Counted from the first letter of the stretch, positions 15,913 to 24,171 are shown. The stretch: DNA of 45,422 nucleotides from Candidatus Nitrosopumilus sp. (GCA_029862085.1 JAOTXZ010000010.1:1-45422); one strand, 5' to 3'. A program made the numbers and translations. The notes: generated from the sequence alone by a model not told the origin.

Positions 15913-17088
15913 TTAAACCAGAATGCTGGTGAGATACATTACCAACATCCCTATAGCCAATCCTGAAACGACTGATGCACTTGAAAGATTTTTGTCCCCT
16001 TCATCTCGAATCCATTTTAGGACAATTACAATCACTTGAAAAATTGCACCTGCCCCTATAGAGAGAAAAATTACAGATGAAAATGGAGAAAAGGCAAATC
16101 CTCCAACCCAGGCCCCAAAAATGGCTGGAGTACCTGCAATCATTCCTAAACCCAATAATTTTCCAATCATAGTTTTTCCACGTGACATAGGAGCTGCGAT
16201 AGCAAATCCCTCAGTAGTGTTGTGCAAAGCAAACCCTACAATAAGAAAAGTGCTAAACGCAATTGATCCAAGTCCTACAGCAGCGCCTATTGCAAGTCCC
16301 TCACCAAAATTATGTAACCCAATTCCAATGGCAATCATTAGTCCAATAGCAACAGGTTTTGAGATACGCAATGAATCTGCCTTTCCAGTTAATTTCTCTG
16401 AAGCATAATACAAACCAAGAAAAGACAAAACAATGGTAGTAGCAATTAACAGTACGCCATTAAAGCTACCACTTAGATGATCATCTACAACTTCAAAAGC
16501 TTCTTCGATTGAATCTATTCCTAAAAATAGTAAAAGACCAACAGTTAAAGCAAAAAAGAAATGATTTTTCTGTTTGCTAATTTTTCTAATAAATGGTAAC
16601 CAAAGCAGACCAATCATTACAGGAATAATTCCGACATAAGTTCCAATTAAAGCAAACAACCCAACAAATTCTAAATTAGGTCTTAAAGCAGGTGCGGCAG
16701 CTTCGACTTGTCTTTCAAATCTAGTTCCATCTTCAACTGTTAATCCAATAATATAGGGTTCTGCTTCATTCCATTCAAAAGGAATTCTTACCAACGCAGT
16801 TTCATACCTTTCAAGAAATCTGTCAGGTTCAATAGCAGCAGGTTGTATTCTGTCATTTACATCTGCCATAACTACCTCTACAGGAATTGGTCCTGTGTTT
16901 CTAACGGTTACTTGAATTTCAGATTCTAGAAAATCTATTTTTTCAATTATTATTTCAGGTAGTGGTACACCCAAATTTAAGAGATCAGAACCGGGACCAA
17001 AAATGTAGGCCACCAAAATTATTAGAAAAATAAAAGGAATAATTCCACTTGCTATAATTTTTCCCTTTGAGGGATTATCAAGTTCCAT
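15913..17088 (-). CDS. ZIP-family metal transporter with extracellular N-domain
   Basis: ZIP proteins move divalent metals into the cytosol. The 391-residue protein (ATG at 17088) has one membrane helix, then about 110 residues of a beta-rich outside domain (EIQVTVRNTGPIPVEV), then seven or so helices. The two metal-site helices are intact: GLHNFGEGLAIGA and ALHNTTEGFAIAAP, both HNxxEG. A longer frame from 17124 exists. ATG 17088 is preferred because GGGGTGGATT just before it matches the archaeal ribosome binding site and it cuts the overlap with the oxidase gene to 11 bases. The overlap shows translational coupling with the multicopper oxidase, suggesting oxidation and uptake of one metal, perhaps copper or iron. 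Confidence 0.9.
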   Translation of the reverse strand: MELDNPSKGKIIASGIIPFIFLIILVAYIFGPGSDLLNLGVPLPEIIIEKIDFLESEIQVTVRNTGPIPVEVVMADVNDRIQPAAIEPDRFLERYETALVRIPFEWNEAEPYIIGLTVEDGTRFERQVEAAAPALRPNLEFVGLFALIGTYVGIIPVMIGLLWLPFIRKISKQKNHFFFALTVGLLLFLGIDSIEEAFEVVDDHLSGSFNGVLLIATTIVLSFLGLYYASEKLTGKADSLRISKPVAIGLMIAIGIGLHNFGEGLAIGAAVGLGSIAFSTFLIVGFALHNTTEGFAIAAPMSRGKTMIGKLLGLGMIAGTPAIFGAWVGGFAFSPFSSVIFLSIGAGAIFQVIVIVLKWIRDEGDKNLSSASVVSGLAIGMLVMYLTSILV

Positions 17089-18136
17089 AATCCACCCCAT
17101 TTTGAGAATCTTGGTGGTCACCATCTTTTACCAGAAATATTCCAATCCAACCTTTCTCAGAAAACTCTACCTTGTGAGCGTGAAAAAGGTATTTTCCGGG
17201 ATACAGATACTCAAACTCCATGATTCCTCGCTCGGTTTGAGAAAGAGTTACCATATCAGTGTAAAATGAAGGGACTGTATCAGTTCCCGTAGGATAGTAA
17301 TGATAAAGATTTCCATGTAAATGTAAATTGTTTATAGGATCAAATTCTACCATGTTGACGACATATACTCGGATTTTCTGATTGGTTTGGATTTGAATTG
17401 GATGATGTTGATAGTAAAATGGAATTGTATTTGCTGCATAGAAATTATTTTCAGTGTCAAAGTCCGTATCGAATCCATTTAGAACCATAACCATTTCATC
17501 AGCTGGTGATCTTTTCTCTTTGGGATCAACGATGAATACACCATACAAACCATGAACAATATGTTCCTCAAGTGGCATTATATGACAATGATAAGGATGA
17601 ACACCAACTGGTCCTGCTTCAAATTCATAAGTAAATCGTCCTCCTCCAGAACCAACACTTTCAAAAACTCCATCCATCTCTGCAGGATGAATTCCATGAA
17701 AATGCATGGTGTGCTCTTTGGATCCATTATTAATGAAATTAATCTTCACAAGATCACCTTCTGTAGCTCTAATTGTAGGACCGGGAACTGTTCCATTAAA
17801 AGTCCAAACATTATAGAAAACACCAGGAGAAATTTCCATTATCTTATCGTCTTCGGCAATTATGGTAAATTCTCTTAAGGTTGAACCATCGGATAGCTGG
17901 GAAACTTTTCCATAGTTGAATTCTCGTAAAAACTTCATTGGATCAAATTCCATAGTAGACGCAACATAAAGAGGATCGATTACCTCACCAGTTGTTGAAA
18001 TTACGCCACCCGTGTGAGTTACAAATGTCTTTTTCTCTAATTGGGCTTCAGAAATTGTCGGGATAACTAAAACTACGGAAATCCCAAACATCCCAAATAA
18101 AATAAAAACCATAATAGTTGATCTACTAAATTTCAA
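17078..18136 (-). CDS. two-domain multicopper oxidase, secreted
   Basis: The 352-residue protein has a signal peptide (to about SEA, residue 31) and two cupredoxin domains. All four HxH copper pairs are present: HFH (145, 147), HCH (183, 185, with C184 for the blue copper), HLH (272, 274) and HAH (319, 321). Domain 2 has no Cys, so blue copper is only in domain 1, the type C arrangement. The full HxH set implies a trinuclear site, hence oxidase rather than nitrite reductase. The start is TTG with a TATA box 30 bases upstream. It leads an operon with the ZIP transporter and may oxidise Cu(I) or Fe(II) at the surface before uptake. A role in nitrogen metabolism cannot be excluded. Confidence 0.88.
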   Translation of the reverse strand: MKFSRSTIMVFILFGMFGISVVLVIPTISEAQLEKKTFVTHTGGVISTTGEVIDPLYVASTMEFDPMKFLREFNYGKVSQLSDGSTLREFTIIAEDDKIMEISPGVFYNVWTFNGTVPGPTIRATEGDLVKINFINNGSKEHTMHFHGIHPAEMDGVFESVGSGGGRFTYEFEAGPVGVHPYHCHIMPLEEHIVHGLYGVFIVDPKEKRSPADEMVMVLNGFDTDFDTENNFYAANTIPFYYQHHPIQIQTNQKIRVYVVNMVEFDPINNLHLHGNLYHYYPTGTDTVPSFYTDMVTLSQTERGIMEFEYLYPGKYLFHAHKVEFSEKGWIGIFLVKDGDHQDSQNGVDYGT

Positions 18137-18138
18137 AG

Positions 18139-18155
18139 TTACCTATCTAAGGTAA
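18139..18155. promoter_or_regulatory. inverted repeat at the MCO transcription start
   Basis: TTACCT and AGGTAA are perfect arms around ATCTA. The element lies between the MCO TATA box and its TTG start, where a bound protein would block initiation. The arms resemble metalloregulator operators of the DtxR group, but that is only an inference. Confidence 0.5.
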
Positions 18156-18160
18156 ATCAG

Positions 18161-18172
18161 ATTATTTATAAT
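18161..18172 (-). promoter_or_regulatory. TATA box of the MCO-ZIP operon
   Basis: TTATAAATAAT on the minus strand lies about 30 bases before the TTG start at 18136. It sits between two inverted repeats. Confidence 0.55.
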
Positions 18173-18189
18173 TTAGCCTAAGCTAAATT
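18170..18189. promoter_or_regulatory. palindromic operator candidate
   Basis: AATTTAGC and GCTAAATT are perfect eight-base arms around a four-base spacer (CTAA). It lies directly upstream of the MCO TATA box, over the place where TFB binds. The core TTAGCCTAAGCTAA is close to the TTAGG-type operators of DtxR/MntR metal sensors. Confidence 0.55.
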
Positions 18190-18213
18190 TGTTACCCTAT
18201 ACTAAATTTGTTA
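18177..18213. repeat. two 18-base direct repeats in the MCO divergent gap
   Basis: CCTAAGCTAAATTTGTTA (18177-18194) and CCTATACTAAATTTGTTA (18196-18213) differ at two positions and are offset by 19 bases, nearly two helix turns. A third CTAAATTT occurs in the palindrome CTAAATTTAG at 18229-18238. The spacing suggests several copies of one DNA-binding protein on one face of the helix. Confidence 0.55.
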
Positions 18214-18279
18214 AATGAGACCAACATCCTAAATTTAGTAAAAACTAGGTTTAAACTGAAGAATATTCAATCGAAAAGA

Positions 18280-18783
18280 ATGAAAAAATCAGGTCTCTTG
18301 TTAGCTATTGTTGGTGGTCTAATAGGTGTAGGAATCATTTTATCGTTTTATGGAAATTATTTACTTTTTGAAAATTTAATCCAAGATGACGGAGATGTGG
18401 GACTAGGGGAAGATTTGATTATAGAAATAGAATTAGATAGTACTGAAACTCGAACAGGAATTTATGCGGTGCAAATAATTAATGTTAAAAGTGCCACAGT
18501 TACTGCAAAAATTTTGGATCCTTTTGATACAGAATTAGAATCTCATCAATTAAAGGATGAATTATTTGAAGGGTTCTTTGATGTAACAACATCTGGTACC
18601 TACAAGTTAGTTATTGAAAATAAAGAGGAACAAGTAAAGATTTTTGGAGTTATTGGACCTCAACCAGATGCTTGGAAAAAATCATTAGATGATTTCTCAA
18701 TCATTGTACTAATTATTGGTTTGGTTGGAATGGTAGGGGTAGTGATCTTTACCGTTATTAGTCGCAAAAAATCAATTAGTTGA
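18280..18783 (+). CDS. membrane protein with extracytoplasmic beta domain, unknown role
   Basis: I read 167 residues from ATG 18280 (MKKSGLLLAIVGG). A longer frame from a TTG at 18208 is unlikely because it runs through the repeats of the shared control region. The protein has a membrane helix near the N-terminus, about 100 residues of beta-rich sequence (TGIYAVQIINVKSATVTAKI) resembling a small sandwich or GOLD-like fold, then a second helix and RKKSIS. It is divergent from the MCO-ZIP operon across a palindrome-rich gap, so it may share their metal control. No family is recognised. Confidence 0.65.
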   Translation: MKKSGLLLAIVGGLIGVGIILSFYGNYLLFENLIQDDGDVGLGEDLIIEIELDSTETRTGIYAVQIINVKSATVTAKILDPFDTELESHQLKDELFEGFFDVTTSGTYKLVIENKEEQVKIFGVIGPQPDAWKKSLDDFSIIVLIIGLVGMVGVVIFTVISRKKSIS

Positions 18784-19087
18784 GAAAACTATCCATTTTT
18801 TCTAATCCTTCAATTGCTGCGCCAAAATTTTCACCCTCTTCTACCACTTGAGTTAGTTTCTTAGCATTTGCAGAAAATACAGGTTTCCCGTCCATTTGAC
18901 GTTCAAGGATAAAATTATGATCAATAAGATACGAAAGTCTCTCTCGCACCTCATTTTCAGGAATCGATGATTTTTCAGCTAAATACAATGAATTTTTTTC
19001 TCCATTTTCTAGTTCTGATATTATCAAAGAGGTAATCGGATCAAACATACATTCTACTATCTTTTCTCGGTCAAAGGGTTCATTCAT
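18776..19087 (-). CDS. ArsR-like winged-helix regulator
   Basis: The 103-residue protein begins with a helical winged-helix domain: FDPITSLIISELENG, a helix-turn-helix around SLYLAEKSSIPENEVRERLSYL, and a beta wing (FILERQMDGKPVFSANAK). It ends in a short helix. It lacks the Cys pairs of classical metal-sensing ArsR members, so the signal is unknown. It overlaps the preceding membrane protein gene by eight bases, tail to tail. Its place near metal transport genes makes it a possible local regulator. Confidence 0.7.
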   Translation of the reverse strand: MNEPFDREKIVECMFDPITSLIISELENGEKNSLYLAEKSSIPENEVRERLSYLIDHNFILERQMDGKPVFSANAKKLTQVVEEGENFGAAIEGLEKMDSFLN

Positions 19088-19141
19088 AGGATTCCTCGAT
19101 TCATTGTAAATTAATAAGCTTTCTAAGATACCAAGACTACA

Positions 19142-19162
19142 TTTGGAAATTTATTTCCCAAA
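19142..19162. promoter_or_regulatory. inverted repeat upstream of the ArsR-like gene
   Basis: TTTGGAAA and TTTCCCAAA pair as eight base pairs with one bulged base, around TTTA. It is 55 bases upstream of the regulator start at 19087 and about 50 before the small gene at 19216, so either could be controlled from it. Weak evidence because the region is AT-rich. Confidence 0.3.
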
Positions 19163-19180
19163 TTACCAAAAAAAATTACA

Positions 19181-19192
19181 AATAATATATTA
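19181..19192 (+). promoter_or_regulatory. TATA box of the small Cys-rich gene
   Basis: AATAATATATTA lies about 30 bases before ATG 19216, the spacing seen for other leaderless genes in the window. Confidence 0.5.
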
Positions 19193-19215
19193 AGAAAATT
19201 ATCCCATACAATTCA

Positions 19216-19368
19216 ATGCAGAAATTATGTATAAAAGATCCTTCCGGTAAGGGGATTCACTGTTTCTGTATAGAAGTAGATGCGAGAAGTGGAATAAAGA
19301 AATGTTGCAAGTGTAACCAATGGAATATTCAGGGTAAAAACTGGACCAAAAATTCAGACTTTAGGTAG
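19216..19368 (+). CDS. small Cys-rich protein, possible zinc knuckle
   Basis: A 50-codon frame from ATG 19216 to TAG 19366-19368 in an otherwise long gap. The protein has six Cys: C5, then CFC at 16 and 18, then CCKC at 30, 31 and 33. It is basic and ends in SDFR. The Cys spacing would suit one zinc ion, and the size suits nucleic-acid-binding or thaumarchaeal-specific small proteins. The TATA box 30 bases upstream and ordinary codon use support a real gene. The rest of the gap (19369-19442) shows no further coding sequence. Confidence 0.55.
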   Translation: MQKLCIKDPSGKGIHCFCIEVDARSGIKKCCKCNQWNIQGKNWTKNSDFR

Positions 19369-19442
19369 AATTTTGCATTTTTAATATGATTTCTTTGGGT
19401 TTAACTAGAAATTTTGTTTCAAGAACTTCAAATTGACGCCTA

Positions 19443-19455
19443 GCATGGTTTTTAT
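19443..19455 (+). promoter_or_regulatory. promoter of the uS13 gene
   Basis: GCATGGTTTTTAT here is identical to bases 28092-28104 in front of rpoN. The distance to the start codon is 26-27 bases in both cases. The shared sequence looks like a BRE plus TATA box of translation and transcription genes. Confidence 0.55.
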
Positions 19456-19481
19456 CGGGGAAATCCAGAATTTTGGAATAC

Positions 19482-20057
19482 TTGAGTAGCCAAGAATATA
19501 ATCATATTGTAAGGATCGTTGGAAACGATATTCGTGGAGAAAAGAAGATGATAATAGGATTAACTCAGATTAAAGGAATTGGATATAATTTTGCTACTGC
19601 AATTTTAGATACTTTAAAAATTAATCCCAACTCTAATGTAGGATATTTAAATGACTCTGAAGTTCAAGCGATTGAAAAATTAATTTCCGATCCAAGTTCC
19701 TCAAATTTTCCTTCATGGTTTCTAAACCGAAGAAAAGATGTTGAGACTGGAAATGATATTCATCTTTTAACTTCAGATATTGATTTTACACTAAGAAATG
19801 ATATCGAGAGAGAAAGAATTACCAGTAGTTGGAGAGGGTACCGTCATATGTACGGACTAAAAGTAAGAGGACAAAGAACTAGATGTACTGGAAGAAAGGG
19901 CGGAGCTGTTGGTGTAGCAAAAGGAGGAAAAGCAGCTCCGGTAAAATCAGCTGGTCCAGGAGAGGTAGCAGCACCAACTGCAGCAGATGCACCAGCTGCA
20001 GCAGGTGATAAATCAGCTGAACCCGAAAAGAAAGCACCAGCGGAGAAAAAAGAATAG
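19482..20057 (+). CDS. rps13: ribosomal protein uS13
   Basis: uS13 sits in the head of the small ribosomal subunit. The N-terminal part ([18 protein letters not shown], then [14 protein letters not shown]) and the helix-loop [22 protein letters not shown] are diagnostic. I take TTG 19482 as start (MSSQEY) because it places the TATA box 27 bases upstream; a TTG at 19473 would add three residues. After residue about 150 there is an Ala-Pro-Lys-rich tail (KGGKAAPVK ... APAEKKE), longer than in most archaea and probably disordered. The uS4 gene follows nine bases later. Confidence 0.95.
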   Translation: MSSQEYNHIVRIVGNDIRGEKKMIIGLTQIKGIGYNFATAILDTLKINPNSNVGYLNDSEVQAIEKLISDPSSSNFPSWFLNRRKDVETGNDIHLLTSDIDFTLRNDIERERITSSWRGYRHMYGLKVRGQRTRCTGRKGGAVGVAKGGKAAPVKSAGPGEVAAPTAADAPAAAGDKSAEPEKKAPAEKKE

Positions 20058-20066
20058 GTGAATTAA

Positions 20067-20690
20067 ATGGGAGATCCTAAATATCCACGAAGAGCTTGGA
20101 GAAAACCAAAACGACCACTAAATTATGATTTGAAAATGGAAGAACTAAAAACTCTTGGTACATTTGGTTTAAGAACAAAAAAAGAATTATGGAAAGCACA
20201 CACAAAGTTATCACGAGTAAGACATCAAGCAAGATCATTACTTGCTTTACAACAAGACGTGAGAGAAGAAAAAGAACCAATCTTGATGAAATCATTAACA
20301 AGGATTGGATTGGTAAGTAGTGATGCAACCTTAGATGATGTATTAAACCTCAAAGTTAATGATTTACTGGATCGTCGATTACAAACGCAGGTTTTTAAGA
20401 AATTTGGATTTAAAACCCCTTATCAAGCAAGACAAGCAGTGGTCCATGGACACATAATGATTGGTGATAGAGTGATAAATCTACCATCCTATACTGTTAC
20501 AACCGGAGAAGAAGACCACATTAGATTTACAGCAGAATCAAAATTCCCTGAAATTTTAGAAAAAAGTAAAGAATCCCAAGAAAAACCTGCTCAAGGGGAT
20601 GAAAACTCAATTGAAAATGCTTCAGAAAATAAGACTGAAACTGCTCCCGCCATCCCCGAAGAAAAGAATGAAAAGTCTTCAAAAGAATAA
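20067..20690 (+). CDS. rps4: ribosomal protein uS4
   Basis: uS4 is a primary small-subunit assembly protein. The 207-residue product opens MGDPKYPRRAWRKPKRP, as in archaeal and eukaryotic members, and has the S4 RNA-binding domain (DRRLQTQVFKKFGFKTPYQA, VVHGHIMIG) at about 105-160. The last 40 residues are an acidic low-complexity tail rich in Glu and Asn, an addition to the core. It is in one unit with uS13. The next gene is glmS rather than uS11 and rpoD, which usually follow in archaea. Confidence 0.95.
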   Translation: MGDPKYPRRAWRKPKRPLNYDLKMEELKTLGTFGLRTKKELWKAHTKLSRVRHQARSLLALQQDVREEKEPILMKSLTRIGLVSSDATLDDVLNLKVNDLLDRRLQTQVFKKFGFKTPYQARQAVVHGHIMIGDRVINLPSYTVTTGEEDHIRFTAESKFPEILEKSKESQEKPAQGDENSIENASENKTETAPAIPEEKNEKSSKE

Positions 20691-20742
20691 TCACAAAATA
20701 AAGTAATCAGTAAATAACCCCATTATCGCAATTAGAATAATT

Positions 20743-22503
20743 ATGTGCTCAATCATTGGCTATTCTGGAAATGAAGATGCCGCTCCAATAATTGTCAAGG
20801 GTCTAAAAAGAATGGAGTATAGAGGATACGATAGTGTAGGAGTAGCCACTGAGTCAAACAGTCAGATTGAATTAAAGAAAGGAGTAGGAAAGGTAGAAGA
20901 TGTAAACTCTAAAGTTCAATTGGATATTTTACCTGGAAAAATCGGAATAGGTCATACAAGATGGGCAACTCATGGAAAAGTTACAGATGCAAATGCTCAT
21001 CCGCATTCAAGCAATTCAGGACAAATTGCAATTGTGCATAATGGAATTATTGAGAATTTTGATAAATTAAAAGATGATTTGAAATCAGAAGGGTACAAGT
21101 TTCTAAGTGAAACAGATAGCGAGGTTATCGCAAATCTTTTGCAAAAAAATTATGCAATTTCAAAAAATGTAAAAGATACCATGATTAAAACGGTTTCAGA
21201 ATTAAAGGGTCATTTTTCTTTTATTGCCATGTTTGATAACGGTCAATTAGCAGCAGCTAGATTTCACGAACCACTTATTATTGGTGTTGGAGAAAAAAAT
21301 TATTTTCTATCAAGCGATGTTTTAGGATTTATCGAACAAACAGATGAAGCAATTTACATAGATAATGGAAATTTTATTTTAATTGATCAAGAAAAAATGC
21401 AAATTTTAGATTTTGATGGAAATGAAGTTAAACCTGTAATAACAAAGGTATCTAAAGAATTTGCAGATGTTTACAAGGGAGATTATGCTCATTTTACGTT
21501 AAAAGAAATTTCCGAACAATCTGAAACAATTTTCAAGGCTGGAGAAAGTACGAAAGAGGCAATTAAAGAAACATCGGATTATCTAAAACATGCCAAAAAC
21601 ATCTACCTTACAGGTAGTGGGACAAGTTACAATGCTTCCTTGGTTGGAAAACATCTTTTATCGAAATACGCCAAAATAAAGACAGAGTCTATAATTTCAA
21701 GTGAATTGCCATTTTCTCCGGATATCATAGAACCAAATTCAATTCTAATTGCATTATCGCAAAGTGGAGAAAGTGCAGATGTTTTAGAAGCTGTCAGTAT
21801 TGCAAAAAAGGCAGATTGTAAAATCATATCAATAATTAATTCCTTAACCTCAACTTTAGCAAGAGAATCAGATATTGTGATAGGAATGAATTGTGGACCT
21901 GAAATTGGAGTGGCTGCCACTAAAAGTTTTACATCGCAATTAATTATTTTGTATAAAATTATTCAAGAACTAAGTAATGAAAAGATTGAGATTAATTTTC
22001 CAGAAATTTCTGGTGCCATTTCTAAAATCCTTCAAGAGCATAACAATATTAAAAAAATTGCAAATGTAATTAAAGATATTTCAGATATTTACGTTCTAGG
22101 AAGAGGAATACATTATCCCATTGCAATAGAATCAGCATTAAAAATTAAAGAGCTTACATATATTCATGCAGAAGGAATCGCCGGAGGAGAATTAAAACAT
22201 GGTCCTCTTGCATTGATGGATTCTAATGTTTTTGTAATAATTATTAATCCAGGAGATTCAACATATCAAGACACTTTGACTAGTGCTAGAGAGATTAAAG
22301 CAAGGGGTGCAAAAATAATTGGAATCTCTGATTCTAATAGTGATGCATATGATTATTGGATAAAACTTCCAAAAACAGATGAATTGACTTTTCCGATTTC
22401 TGAGACTATTCCAATTCAATTGCTTTCATATTATGCAGCGCTTGAAAAAGATACGGATCCTGATTATCCAAGAAATCTTGCAAAATCAGTTACAGTGAAG
22501 TAA
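20743..22503 (+). CDS. glmS: glutamine--fructose-6-phosphate aminotransferase
   Basis: GlmS makes glucosamine-6-phosphate from fructose-6-phosphate and glutamine, the entry to amino sugars for glycoproteins and S-layer glycans. The 586-residue protein starts MCSIIGYSGN, with Cys2 becoming the N-terminal nucleophile after Met removal. The glutaminase domain has RMEYRGYDSVGVA and HTRWATHG. Two SIS sugar-isomerase domains follow (TGSGTSYNASLVGK; YVLGRGIHYPIA). The family end DPDYPRNLAKSVTVK is complete. It overlaps the convergent CobT-like gene by 14 bases. It stands 52 bases after uS4 and may have its own promoter. Confidence 0.96.
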   Translation: MCSIIGYSGNEDAAPIIVKGLKRMEYRGYDSVGVATESNSQIELKKGVGKVEDVNSKVQLDILPGKIGIGHTRWATHGKVTDANAHPHSSNSGQIAIVHNGIIENFDKLKDDLKSEGYKFLSETDSEVIANLLQKNYAISKNVKDTMIKTVSELKGHFSFIAMFDNGQLAAARFHEPLIIGVGEKNYFLSSDVLGFIEQTDEAIYIDNGNFILIDQEKMQILDFDGNEVKPVITKVSKEFADVYKGDYAHFTLKEISEQSETIFKAGESTKEAIKETSDYLKHAKNIYLTGSGTSYNASLVGKHLLSKYAKIKTESIISSELPFSPDIIEPNSILIALSQSGESADVLEAVSIAKKADCKIISIINSLTSTLARESDIVIGMNCGPEIGVAATKSFTSQLIILYKIIQELSNEKIEINFPEISGAISKILQEHNNIKKIANVIKDISDIYVLGRGIHYPIAIESALKIKELTYIHAEGIAGGELKHGPLALMDSNVFVIIINPGDSTYQDTLTSAREIKARGAKIIGISDSNSDAYDYWIKLPKTDELTFPISETIPIQLLSYYAALEKDTDPDYPRNLAKSVTVK

Positions 22504-23554
22504 AAATTCTTTGATATTCTTTTTCAGCAAATTCTAAAAATTTTGTTGAATCATTCTTTGTTTTTAGCATTGAAGCAAGTATACTTCCTCCAGCCCCTAC
22601 TCCTTCTTTGGCAAAGCCTTCTGAAAAGGCCTTTAATCCTGGAAATTTTGAATTTTCTAGGTGTGGATTTACAGCAATTGCTGGAATATCGGCAATTTCA
22701 GTTACAAGATTTTTAAAATTTGCACTCTCATCACTAGAGATATAAGAAGTTGTTCCAATTGCAGTATTTTTTTCGTTAAATCCAATTTTAGATGCAAAAG
22801 CTAAGACTGCTGCCATTTGTGTTCCTCCTGCCAAAAGAACGGGATTAATTTCAGAGGCAGAGCTCAACATACCAGTTACAAAAGGAATCATAGGATCTCC
22901 CACTTGTGCAATCACACTATATGGATTATCGGAATCCAATCTCTCCATTGCCATATTTGCAATTTGATTTTTTAAAATTACTGGATTGTTTGGAATACTA
23001 GAGCTTACTTTGGCTTTATATCCCAAAGCTTTCATTACAGCTAGTGCTGTAGTAGTTCCTCCAGGTATACTTTCACCAATTATCAAGCAATCAGTAATTG
23101 ATGCAAGAGTTCTTCCAATAATTCGTCCATAATTAACTGCCTGAGCAACTTGTGAATCAGTCATTGCAGAGTTTACAGAAATATTTTTTCCTGGGCTCAG
23201 GCCCGTTTGGATAAAAGGTAGTTGAGGAGAGATTTTACTCCCGGCATTAATTACAATATGTGATATGCTGGAGGATTCAAGAGCTGTCTTTGTTAGTAAT
23301 GCAGGAGTGGGTTTTCCGTCCGGAGTCATTGGAATTTTATCTATCGTTTTGCAATTACCATAGTAAAGATATTCAGCATCTGCAGGTGGAGTGTATTTTA
23401 TAGAATCTTTGTCAGCACCTGCAAAAGTTATTCCAGGAATTTCACATGTTTCAGTGTATGAAATAACTAACGAAAATAAAAAATTTCCATCTTTAATTTT
23501 CTCTATGAAATTTTCAGCTTTTGGTAAATTTCCAAAAAATTCAAAATCATTCAA
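22490..23554 (-). CDS. cobT: CobT-like nucleotide phosphoribosyltransferase
   Basis: CobT makes the alpha-ribazole phosphate of the lower ligand of cobalamin from nicotinate mononucleotide and a base. The 354-residue protein is of the archaeal type, with IGESIPGGTTTALAVM, LLAGGTQMAAVL and the C-terminal KEGVGAGGS that holds the catalytic Glu. Thaumarchaeota make cobalamin, and several enzymes such as the radical SAM protein in this window may use it. The start is TTG at 23554, five bases after the MBL-fold gene, so the two are in one unit. The exact base used cannot be told. Confidence 0.85.
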   Translation of the reverse strand: MNDFEFFGNLPKAENFIEKIKDGNFLFSLVISYTETCEIPGITFAGADKDSIKYTPPADAEYLYYGNCKTIDKIPMTPDGKPTPALLTKTALESSSISHIVINAGSKISPQLPFIQTGLSPGKNISVNSAMTDSQVAQAVNYGRIIGRTLASITDCLIIGESIPGGTTTALAVMKALGYKAKVSSSIPNNPVILKNQIANMAMERLDSDNPYSVIAQVGDPMIPFVTGMLSSASEINPVLLAGGTQMAAVLAFASKIGFNEKNTAIGTTSYISSDESANFKNLVTEIADIPAIAVNPHLENSKFPGLKAFSEGFAKEGVGAGGSILASMLKTKNDSTKFLEFAEKEYQRIFTSL

Positions 23555-23559
23555 TTACT

Positions 23560-24171
23560 TCACTGTCCCATCATATCAAGAAATTCTTTTTCTGTTCGTC
23601 TCTGCATTACAAGATTGGTAGTTTTTTCCTTACCAATTGTAGAAATAGTTGATCCTCCATAATTATGCCCGGAATAGAGGGTGAGACTGTCATCAAGGGA
23701 ATATAAAACATCAAAAAGGCTATGATAAAGATCCTTTGCGCTTCCCCCAGGTAAGTCAATTCGTCCACAATTACCCACAAAAAGGGTGTCTCCTGAAAAA
23801 ATTTTTCCATCTCCAATCAAACAAATGCTATCCTTGGAGTGTCCAGGAGTATGTAAGACAAATAATTCTGAATTTCCAAATTTAATTACATCTCCATCTT
23901 TTACAGTAATGTCATGTTGAAGGTCAGAGGCCTCATGTTGAATAATTTTAGCCCCTGTTGATTTTGCAATACCCTCATTGCCCAAAGTGTGATCAAAATG
24001 ATGGTGAGTGTTTACAATGTATTTTATTTTTAAATTGTTTCTAGTGATAGTTTCCTCAATCTGATCAAGATCCCATGAAGGATCTATAACGATACCTTCG
24101 TTAGTATCATCGTCTTCAACTACATAGGTAAAATTTTGCATGCTTCCAACTTGAATTTGATTTACTTTCAT
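23560..24171 (-). CDS. MBL-fold hydrolase, glyoxalase II-like
   Basis: The 203-residue protein has the metallo-beta-lactamase metal motif THHHFDH (H56, H58, D60, H61), then HTPGHSKDS, GDTLF and GHNYGG. Two metal ions are expected. The family includes hydroxyacylglutathione hydrolases and persulfide dioxygenases; archaea of this group lack glutathione, so the substrate is unknown. Its ATG overlaps the stop of the epimerase gene by four bases, which shows coupling. A link to damage repair of metabolites is possible given that neighbour. Confidence 0.85.
   Translation of the reverse strand: MKVNQIQVGSMQNFTYVVEDDDTNEGIVIDPSWDLDQIEETITRNNLKIKYIVNTHHHFDHTLGNEGIAKSTGAKIIQHEASDLQHDITVKDGDVIKFGNSELFVLHTPGHSKDSICLIGDGKIFSGDTLFVGNCGRIDLPGGSAKDLYHSLFDVLYSLDDSLTLYSGHNYGGSTISTIGKEKTTNLVMQRRTEKEFLDMMGQ

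Noticed and set aside
17089-17124. Longer N-terminus of the ZIP protein
   Set aside because: It lies wholly inside the oxidase gene and a good ribosome binding site precedes ATG 17088.
17078-18136. Copper nitrite reductase (NirK)
   Set aside because: All four HxH pairs of a trinuclear multicopper oxidase site are present, including HAH in domain 2, and the gene is coupled to a metal transporter.
18208-18279. Longer N-terminus of the membrane protein at 18280
   Set aside because: The stretch is the repeat-rich control region and gives a low-quality peptide before the natural membrane-protein start MKKSGLLL.
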